From an uncultured Collinsella sp. (GTDB lineage Bacteria; Actinomycetota; Coriobacteriia; Coriobacteriales; Coriobacteriaceae), in the NCBI GenBank assembly GCA_902475825.1, contig CABSBA010000132.1:1-5047 (forward strand): a stretch of DNA of 5,047 bases, read 5' to 3'. A program made the position numbers and the translations under genes. Below, piece by piece: positions 1-5,047 of the stretch. How positions within the stretch are numbered: position 1 is the stretch's first letter; every line of letters begins with the position of its first letter. Under the pieces are notes generated by a model, which did no database searches, was not told the origin of the DNA, and saw nothing but the letters and a program-made list of their open reading frames with translations.

Positions 1-771
1 GAAATGTTTGTCTGAAGCGCGGCGGCGCACCTGTTGTAATATGTACGATTTAACATGCACGGCCTGGCGCGACAGTCGACGTCCGTTCTTATTTAAAAAG
101 ACCGCCGAGGTCTCCGTCCCGTGAGCATGGGCGGCCAGGAGAGTGCGCCCGTCACCTATATAGTGTCTCAGGGCGCGAGCCGCGCTTCCCACCAACGGGG
201 CCAGACGCTCCTTGGAGCCCTTACCGCGCACCAGGACAAACCCGTCATCGATATGGATATCGCCCACATCGAGCCCAACCAGCTCACTCACGCGCAAGCC
301 GCAACCGTAAAGCACTTCCAAGATGGCATGATCGCGCAGTCCCATCTCGCCCTCGGGAAAGTCTTGATCGAGCAGCGCCGAGACATCCTCCACCGAAAGG
401 TATTCCGGCAGGCGATCTGCCTTTTTGGGCAGGCGCAACGCCGCCGTCGGGTTTTGGACCACGGCCCCATCGCGCACCAAAAAGGCATGCAGGCCCTTCA
501 CGGCAGCAAGCGCGCGCTCCACCGAGGCGTCGGAATAGCCTCCGTCGCGGCGATCGGCAACAAAGCCCTCCACGACCTGACGGCTCACATCTTCAAAAGA
601 CGCAATGTCAGCCCGCTCCAGATAGGCGCAGTACGTCGTCAGGTCACGACGGTAGGCCGCAATCGTATTGCGCGCCAAACCCCGCTCGACCGCAAGGTAA
701 TCGAGATACTCCCCCGCCACCACAGCGAGCGACGAGGGAGTAGCTTCGGTATGTTCTTGGTTCTCCGGCAC
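1..771 (-). CDS. xerD: XerD-like site-specific tyrosine recombinase, 3' end cut by window edge
   Basis: The minus strand is open from a GTG at 769-771 to the left edge, giving the first 257 residues. The N-terminal SAM-like core-binding domain (about residues 20-105) carries EYLDYLAVERGL and NTIAAYRRDL, close to E. coli XerD. The catalytic domain begins near residue 120. It shows the first catalytic arginine (R160, in CGLRVSELVGL) and the beta-hairpin lysine (K184, in VRGKGSKERL), spaced 24 residues apart as in XerD R148/K172. The HxxR, second His and Tyr nucleophile lie beyond the edge, so catalytic completeness cannot be judged. The family exchanges strands at dif to resolve chromosome dimers during division. 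The GTG lies 2 bp after the pyrG stop and lacks a well-spaced Shine-Dalgarno, which suggests translational coupling; GTGs at 721-723 and 718-720 are alternative starts. Position after pyrG matches actinobacterial xerD. XerC or another chromosomal Xer is the main alternative. Confidence 0.9.
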   Translation of the reverse strand, partial: MPENQEHTEATPSSLAVVAGEYLDYLAVERGLARNTIAAYRRDLTTYCAYLERADIASFEDVSRQVVEGFVADRRDGGYSDASVERALAAVKGLHAFLVRDGAVVQNPTAALRLPKKADRLPEYLSVEDVSALLDQDFPEGEMGLRDHAILEVLYGCGLRVSELVGLDVGDIHIDDGFVLVRGKGSKERLAPLVGSAARALRHYIGDGRTLLAAHAHGTETSAVFLNKNGRRLSRQAVHVKSYILQQVRRRASDKHF

Positions 772-773
772 CC

Positions 774-2441
<1,668 letters not shown>

Positions 2442-2453
2442 TTACCTGCGCTT

Positions 2454-2485
2454 CCCGTAGAAGTTGTCCATACACATCTTACGGG
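2454..2485 (-). promoter_or_regulatory. Leader hairpin at predicted 5' end of pyrG mRNA
   Basis: CCCGTA (2480-2485, read on the minus strand) and TACGGG (2454-2459) form a 6-bp stem with a 20-nt loop, beginning about 19 nt upstream of the pyrG ATG. There is no U-run after it, so it is not a terminator. If transcription starts just after the candidate -10 box at 2491-2496, the CCC of the 5' arm lies within the first few transcribed nucleotides. The Shine-Dalgarno (2444-2447) is outside the stem. A role in CTP-responsive control is an inference only. Confidence 0.35.
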
Positions 2486-2490
2486 TCTTC

Positions 2491-2496
2491 ATTGTA
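2491..2496 (-). promoter_or_regulatory. Candidate -10 box for pyrG-xerD
   Basis: TACAAT on the minus strand matches TATAAT at five of six positions and lies between the upstream terminator and pyrG, where a promoter is required. Transcription would start near 2484-2487, giving a leader of about 50 nt. The nearest -35-like hexamer, TTGTGT (2517-2522), is 20 bp away, longer than the usual 16-18, so the assignment is tentative. Confidence 0.35.
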
Positions 2497-2555
2497 ATAC
2501 TCGCGACGCGCGCCGCACACAATTTTTCTTACGCGCAATCGCATTTCTCCATCTC

Positions 2556-2595
2556 GAAACAAAACGCCGCCCGGTTGCCCAGGCGGCGTCGTTTC
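2556..2595 (-). terminator. Intrinsic terminator after the winged-helix regulator gene
   Basis: ACGCCGCC (2564-2571) and GGCGGCGT (2582-2589) form a perfect 8-bp GC-rich stem with a 10-nt loop. Flanking GAAAC (2556-2560) and GTTTC (2591-2595) can extend it. Read on the minus strand the stem is followed by TTTTGTTTC, a good U-rich tail. It starts 18 bp past the regulator stop codon. It separates that gene from pyrG. The plus-strand reading has only a weak T-tail. Confidence 0.85.
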
Positions 2596-2613
2596 CACTA
2601 TGAATGCGCGCCG

Positions 2614-2952
2614 TTATCGATCGGCGACTTCGTCCTTGATCAAGTCCTGCACGAGCATACCGGCACGGATGCCCTCTAGATACCATTCGCCACACTCCGT
2701 AAGACAAATACCATTTGCGAGCTGGCCGCCGTCGTCGCTGTAGCGCGAGACGACCTCAATGATGTCTTCGGATTCCAAGCGTTCAATTGCCGCGCGGGCG
2801 CGATACGGAGACACCCCCACACGCTCGGCAAGCGTCTTTCGCGAAAAGTCATAAAATCCGCCGTTGTCTTCGGACTGCTGTGCGATCTCCATCAGCACCT
2901 GCACCTCGACACGCTTCATATCGTTGACACTCGCACGACCCTTGCCAGCCAT
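2614..2952 (-). CDS. Small winged helix-turn-helix DNA-binding protein
   Basis: A 112-residue cytosolic protein with no signal peptide or membrane segment. A helical start (about 9-27, containing VEVQVLMEIAQQ) precedes a helix-turn-helix: FSRKTLAERVGVSPYRARAAIERLES (about 36-61), with the recognition helix near 47-60. A wing follows (IIEVVSRYSDDGGQLANGICLT, about 64-85), then an amphipathic C-terminal helix (WYLEGIRAGMLVQDLI) that could dimerise. This is the MarR/GntR-type fold, but no effector domain is visible and I do not recognise the subfamily. The ATG at 2950-2952 is chosen because GAGGAGG (2958-2964) sits 5 bp upstream. An in-frame TTG at 3061-3063 would add 37 residues of unlikely composition. 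It is a single-gene unit, bounded upstream by the DUF1846 terminator and downstream by its own. The inverted and direct repeats upstream could serve autoregulation (inference). Targets are unknown. Confidence 0.88.
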   Translation of the reverse strand: MAGKGRASVNDMKRVEVQVLMEIAQQSEDNGGFYDFSRKTLAERVGVSPYRARAAIERLESEDIIEVVSRYSDDGGQLANGICLTECGEWYLEGIRAGMLVQDLIKDEVADR

Positions 2953-2957
2953 GGCAG

Positions 2958-2964
2958 CCTCCTC
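2958..2964 (-). promoter_or_regulatory. Strong ribosome binding site fixing the regulator start
   Basis: GAGGAGG on the minus strand is a near-complete Shine-Dalgarno, 5 nt from the ATG at 2950-2952. It decides the start in favour of the 112-residue form over the longer frame opening with TTG at 3061-3063. Confidence 0.85.
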
Positions 2965-2971
2965 AAACCGA

Positions 2972-2995
2972 GCACGGGCATCACTTGCACCGTGC
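2972..2995 (-). repeat. Short inverted repeat just upstream of the regulator RBS
   Basis: GCACGG (2972-2977) and CCGTGC (2990-2995) form a 6-bp GC-rich stem with a 12-nt loop, ending 7 nt upstream of the Shine-Dalgarno. It could be a leader hairpin or an operator half-site pair. At 6 bp in GC-rich sequence, chance is possible. Confidence 0.3.
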
Positions 2996-3010
2996 GCGAC
3001 CGGCACACCC

Positions 3011-3036
3011 CATGATGGCCGGCAACATCCATCATG
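3011..3036. repeat. 8-bp inverted repeat in the regulator leader (possible operator)
   Basis: CATGATGG (3011-3018) and CCATCATG (3029-3036) are perfect 8-bp arms separated by 10 bp, a 26-bp dyad whose centre contains GCCGGC. The half-sites are centred 18 bp apart, compatible with a dimeric winged-helix protein on one DNA face; it can equally fold as an RNA hairpin. It lies about 60 bp upstream of the regulator start. Confidence 0.45.
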
Positions 3037-3071
3037 CGGCATCCCCGCAAAAGGATGAAACAATTAGGGTT

Positions 3072-3079
3072 ATTGTATA
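3072..3079 (-). promoter_or_regulatory. Candidate -10 region for the winged-helix regulator
   Basis: TATACAAT on the minus strand contains two overlapping -10-like hexamers (TATACA and TACAAT). A start near 3065 would give a leader of about 110 nt carrying both inverted repeats. No convincing -35 hexamer is seen at 16-18 bp, so the promoter may depend on an activator or be wrongly placed. Confidence 0.35.
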
Positions 3080-3100
3080 CCGCCCAAATCACTTATAGGC

Positions 3101-3130
3101 AGGTAAACGGGCTAATTTTAGGTTAAACGG
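3101..3130. repeat. Tandem AGGT(T)AAACGG motif, possible regulator binding sites
   Basis: AGGTAAACGG (3101-3110) and AGGTTAAACGG (3120-3130) are direct repeats differing by one inserted T, about 20 bp apart, close to two helical turns. They lie just upstream of the candidate regulator promoter and just downstream of the DUF1846 terminator, in AT-richer DNA. The arrangement fits two same-face binding sites for a transcription factor; this role is inferred. Confidence 0.4.
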
Positions 3131-3143
3131 TAGCTTTGTTGAT

Positions 3144-3182
3144 AAAAGGGGCACACCGAATGTATATCCGATGCGCCCCTTT
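3144..3182 (-). terminator. Intrinsic terminator after the DUF1846 gene
   Basis: Arms 3145-3155 and 3172-3182 pair over 11 bp around a GGGGC/GCCCC core with a 16-nt loop. The single A.C mismatch on the plus strand (3153/3174) is a G.U pair in minus-strand RNA. In the minus direction the stem ends in TTTTATC, a U-tail. It begins 19 bp past the stop codon at 3202-3204, as expected for that gene. Confidence 0.85.
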
Positions 3183-3201
3183 CAGACCAATTTATCCAGG
3201 C

Positions 3202-4683
3202 TTAGCGGTGGAAGAAGCCACGGCGCTCGAACTTGGGCTCGCAGCAAACGTTGATGCCCAGCTTGCGCAGCACCGTCTCGTCCGTCGGCGAGATGATCAC
3301 GCTAAAGAAGGCATCGCAGCCACGCAGCTGCTCCAGGCCCGAAAGGACGCGGGCCGCCGTCTCGCTCGTTGCCGAGGTGATCGAGAGTGCCATAAGCGTC
3401 TCGTCGGTGTGCAGGCGCGGGTTCTTGCTACCCAGGAAATGCGTCTTGAGCTTGCTGATAGGCTCGATCGCCTCATCGCTAATGACCTCGAGCTCAAGGT
3501 CAACGCCCGAGACATGCTTAAGTGCATTCATGATGAGCGAGCTCGCGGCGCCCAGGCGCGTGGAAGTCTTGCCGGTCACCACGGAGCCATCGGGCATGAC
3601 CATGGCGCCTACGGGGCCACCCGTCAGCTGCTCCCTGGTAAGAGCGGCCGAGCGTGCCGGCGAGTAGTTCTTGTCGATACCGGCCTTCTTCATAATGATC
3701 TTGAGACGGTCGACTTGCTCATCGCCCACGCCGGTACGGCGCACATTTTCGACCGCGGTAAAGTAGCGGCGGACGATCTCCATCTTGGAAGCGTCGCGGC
3801 AGGCATCGTCATCGGTAATGGCAAAACCGACCATATTAACGCCCATGTCCGTGGGGCTCTGGTAGGGGCTCTTGCCCAGGATCTTTTCCATCAGAGCACG
3901 GACCACCGGGAAGGCCTCGACGTCACGGTTGTAGTTGACCGTGGTCTTGTTGTAGGCCTCCAAGTGGAAGGAGTCGATGATATTGGCATCGTCGAGGTCA
4001 GCCGTGGCGGCCTCATAGGCGATGTTGACCGGATGCGTGAGGGGCAGATTCCAGACCGGGAAAGTCTCGAACTTGGCATAGCCGGCGGCGGTGCCGTGCT
4101 TGTGCTCGTGATAGAGCTGAGACAGGCAGGTGGCGAGCTTGCCCGAGCCGGGGCCGGGAGCGGTGACCACAACGAGCGGACGAGTGGTCTCGACAAACTC
4201 GTTCTTGCCATAGCCGTCGTCGGACACGATCAGGTCGACGTCATGCGGATAGCCCTCGATGGGATAGTGCAGCTTGGCGGGAATGCCGAGCGCGTTTAGG
4301 CGATTACGGAAGACGTCAGCGGCGGGCTGGCCTGCATACTGGGTGATGACCACGGCCGCGACAGCAAAACCATTGCCGCGGAACAGGTCGACCAGGCGCA
4401 AAACGTCCTCGTCATAGGTAATGCCCAGGTCGCCACGGGCCTTATTCTTCTCGATGTGGTTCGCGTTGATCGCGATGATGACCTCAACGTCATCGGCAAT
4501 GCTCTTGAGCATGCGGAACTTGCTGTCCGGTTCAAAACCCGGCAGCACGCGACTCGCGTGATAGTCGTCAAACAGCTTGCCGCCAAACTCCAAATACAGC
4601 TTGCCGCCAAACTGCGAGATACGCTCCTTAATATGAGCGGCCTGCAGCTCGATATACTTCGCGTTGTCGAAACCCTGGCGCAT
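3202..4683 (-). CDS. DUF1846 / UPF0371 family protein, function unknown
   Basis: Complete 493-residue protein, the usual length of the DUF1846 (UPF0371) family. It matches the streptococcal members I recall along its whole length: KLYLEFGGKLFDDYHASRVL (about 28-47), VVITQYAGQPAADVFRN (111-127), VVVTAPGPGSGK (171-182), GYAKFETFPVWNLPL (201-215), AYEAATADLDD (222-232), TTVNYNRDVEAFPV (247-260), SPTDMGVNMVGFAITDD (276-292) and a C-terminal LRKLGINV. GPGSGK at 177-182 resembles a P-loop, and a second conserved segment near 364-380 contains VVTGKTS. Nucleotide or phosphate binding is therefore plausible, but no reaction is established. It has no signal peptide or membrane segment, so it is probably cytosolic. 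The ATG at 4681-4683 follows GGGAG at 6 nt spacing and fits the family N-terminus. It is transcribed alone, from a TATAAT box at 4723-4728 to the terminator at 3144-3182. Confidence 0.93.
   Translation of the reverse strand: MRQGFDNAKYIELQAAHIKERISQFGGKLYLEFGGKLFDDYHASRVLPGFEPDSKFRMLKSIADDVEVIIAINANHIEKNKARGDLGITYDEDVLRLVDLFRGNGFAVAAVVITQYAGQPAADVFRNRLNALGIPAKLHYPIEGYPHDVDLIVSDDGYGKNEFVETTRPLVVVTAPGPGSGKLATCLSQLYHEHKHGTAAGYAKFETFPVWNLPLTHPVNIAYEAATADLDDANIIDSFHLEAYNKTTVNYNRDVEAFPVVRALMEKILGKSPYQSPTDMGVNMVGFAITDDDACRDASKMEIVRRYFTAVENVRRTGVGDEQVDRLKIIMKKAGIDKNYSPARSAALTREQLTGGPVGAMVMPDGSVVTGKTSTRLGAASSLIMNALKHVSGVDLELEVISDEAIEPISKLKTHFLGSKNPRLHTDETLMALSITSATSETAARVLSGLEQLRGCDAFFSVIISPTDETVLRKLGINVCCEPKFERRGFFHR
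4572..4613 (-). repeat. Exact 18-bp direct repeat inside the DUF1846 gene
   Basis: The same 18 bases occur at 4572-4589 and 4596-4613 (plus-strand start ACAGCTTGCC), with a 24-bp period in frame. They encode the doubled FGGKL in SQFGGKLYLEFGGKLFDD. Family members have a similar doubled segment (D or G in the first copy), so the protein repeat is ancestral and the identical codons are the only unusual part. Confidence 0.8.
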
Positions 4684-4722
4684 GAATGGCTCCCGTCCCG
4701 TTTCAAATTAATGTTCTAGGCG

Positions 4723-4728
4723 ATTATA
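4723..4728 (-). promoter_or_regulatory. Consensus -10 box for the DUF1846 gene
   Basis: A perfect TATAAT on the minus strand, 40 bp upstream of the ATG, predicts a start near 4716 and a leader of about 33 nt containing the GGGAG ribosome binding site. The -35 region at 17 bp (GTGTTG, 4746-4751) is poor, so strength may come from the perfect -10 or from an activator. The palindrome at 4791-4859 ends 62 bp upstream. Confidence 0.55.
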
Positions 4729-4790
4729 ACGGAGCAGACCCTTCCCAACACCCAAGCAGCCAACGGGCATCAACCAAACACGCCATCGAT

Positions 4791-4859
4791 AAGTTGCGGT
4801 GAAATAGTTCCCGCTTAGCCCTCCGGGGGGGCCAAACAGGAACTATTCCACCGCAACTT
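4791..4859 (-). repeat. 69-bp palindromic element, 31-bp stem in minus-strand RNA
   Basis: Outer arms 4791-4811 and 4839-4859 are inverted repeats matching at 20 of 21 positions. Pairing continues inward (4812-4821 with 4829-4838) to a 7-nt loop (4822-4828). Four positions are A.C oppositions on the plus strand (4802/4848, 4812/4838, 4814/4836, 4817/4833) and all become G.U in minus-strand RNA, giving an unbroken 31-bp stem. No U-run follows on the minus strand, so it is not a classical terminator there; on the plus strand it is followed by CCCCTTTT. It resembles a REP- or MITE-like dispersed element or a structured RNA. Only one copy lies in the window, so repetition elsewhere is not shown. 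Confidence 0.8.
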
Positions 4860-4962
4860 CCCCTTTTGGCGCAAAGTAACCTGATCCCTTTGCACCAACA
4901 ACAGAAACGTCGCAGGTTGAGCATAAGTCAGCGAGCGACGTCCAGGACGTACAAGTTGGCAT
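4843..4962 (-). CDS. Possible small protein of 39 residues
   Basis: An ATG-initiated frame of 39 codons, starting MPTCTSWTSLADLCSTCDVS and ending in GYFAPKGEVAVE before TAG at 4843-4845. I do not recognise the protein. It has three cysteines (C4, C14, C17, the last two as CxxC), one Trp, and a Gly/Lys-rich second half; no membrane segment or signal peptide. Against translation, no Shine-Dalgarno precedes the ATG, which directly follows the U-tract of the hairpin at 4965-5005. In favour, the sequence looks protein-like, and the frame spans the small hairpin at 4868-4896 and ends in the 5' arm of the long palindrome, an arrangement like a leader peptide. It may instead be the chance coding content of a repeated RNA element. 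Confidence 0.3.
   Translation of the reverse strand: MPTCTSWTSLADLCSTCDVSVVGAKGSGYFAPKGEVAVE
4868..4896 (-). repeat. Small hairpin between the terminator-like element and the palindrome
   Basis: Arms 4868-4876 and 4888-4896 pair over 9 bp around GCAAAG/CTTTGC with an 11-nt loop. The one plus-strand mismatch (C4870/A4894) is a G.U pair in minus-strand RNA, as in the neighbouring hairpins. It stands 8 bp from the large palindrome and inside the possible small ORF. No U-tail follows. Confidence 0.5.
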
Positions 4963-4964
4963 GA

Positions 4965-5005
4965 AAAAGGCAAGGCATAGACCTTCTGGTCATACCTTGC
5001 CTTTT
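4965..5005 (-). terminator. Intrinsic terminator-like hairpin, U-rich tails on both strands
   Basis: AAAAGGCAAGG (4965-4975) and CCTTGCCTTTT (4995-5005) form a perfect 11-bp stem. It is extended by three more pairs (one a G.U only on the minus strand), a one-base bulge at 4979, and GACC/GGTC (4980-4983/4988-4991) closing a 4-nt loop. The minus-strand read ends in CCTTTTTC and the plus-strand read in CCTTTTAAA, so it can work both ways. With no plus-strand gene before it here, it most likely ends a minus-strand gene located beyond the right edge. Confidence 0.75.
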
Positions 5006-5047
5006 AAATGACAAATTGTCGTTCTGGGCGGCGCGCAGCGTCGACTG
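5004..5047 (-). CDS. Possible C-terminal tail of a gene beyond the right edge
   Basis: One minus-strand frame enters at the right edge and stops at TAA (5004-5006), reading VDAARRPERQFVI. The stop abuts the terminator-like hairpin at 4965-5005, which is where the last codon of a terminated gene would be expected. Thirteen codons are too few to identify a protein, and the other two frames read through the hairpin, so this rests on position alone. Confidence 0.25.
   Translation of the reverse strand, partial: VDAARRPERQFVI

Noticed and set aside
2953..3201. A hidden gene in the 249-bp gap between the DUF1846 gene and the regulator
   Set aside because: Apart from the in-frame upstream extension of the regulator frame (TTG start, no RBS), I saw no credible short ORF with a ribosome binding site; the gap is accounted for by a terminator, repeats and a leader.
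3136..4299. A 387-codon open frame on the plus strand across the DUF1846 gene
   Set aside because: It is an antisense shadow of a conserved full-length family member. It begins inside the terminator hairpin region and has no Shine-Dalgarno or recognisable domain.
4791..4859. CRISPR repeat or tRNA fold in the palindromic block
   Set aside because: There is no array of regularly spaced repeats, only one copy, and no cloverleaf or CCA-end pattern could be drawn.
4724..4924. A 66-codon minus-strand frame through the palindrome
   Set aside because: It reads both arms of the long hairpin, its stop lies in the DUF1846 TATAAT box, and its composition (many C, R, W) is not protein-like.
4961..5011. 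A 16-codon plus-strand frame starting ATGAAAAAGGC through the terminator-like hairpin
   Set aside because: It has no ribosome binding site and lies entirely within the terminator stem, so the ATG and stop are most simply chance.

Overview
The window reads as a chromosomal segment from a high-GC Gram-positive gut actinobacterium, most likely a Coriobacteriia member close to Collinsella. The grounds are an apparent GC content near 60 %, strong G/C preference at third codon positions, pyrG followed directly by a XerD-type recombinase gene (a gene order known from Actinobacteria), and a DUF1846/UPF0371 protein. The genus is an inference; no 16S or other marker is present.

Every supported gene is on the minus strand, so transcription runs from high to low coordinates. 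From right to left: (i) 4684-5047 has no large gene. It holds a bidirectional terminator-like hairpin (4965-5005), a 39-codon small ORF (4843-4962) and a long palindrome (4791-4859), followed by a perfect TATAAT box (4723-4728). (ii) A complete DUF1846 gene (3202-4683) ends in an intrinsic terminator (3144-3182). (iii) A 249-bp gap (2953-3201) holds that terminator, a tandem AGGT(T)AAACGG repeat, a TATACAAT box and two inverted repeats in the leader of the next gene. (iv) A small winged-helix DNA-binding protein (2614-2952) is followed by a strong terminator (2556-2595). (v) A short pyrG leader with a 5'-end hairpin leads into pyrG (774-2435, CTP synthase). (vi) pyrG is followed after 2 bp by a xerD-like gene that runs off the left edge (1-771).

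The terminators divide this into three transcription units: DUF1846 alone, the regulator alone, and pyrG-xerD. pyrG makes CTP from UTP. The XerD-like protein would be one of the two recombinases that resolve chromosome dimers at dif. The two are probably co-transcribed, but their functions are not obviously linked. The regulator's targets are unknown; the repeats just upstream of its gene are candidate operators.

The least ordinary part is 4791-5006. Three hairpins there contain A.C mismatches when read as plus-strand RNA, and every one becomes a G.U pair in minus-strand RNA. The largest is then a continuous 31-bp stem with a 7-nt loop. A small ORF with a plausible protein-like sequence ends inside the 5' arm of that stem. 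This looks like a structured RNA or a repeat of RNA-selected origin, not random intergenic DNA.
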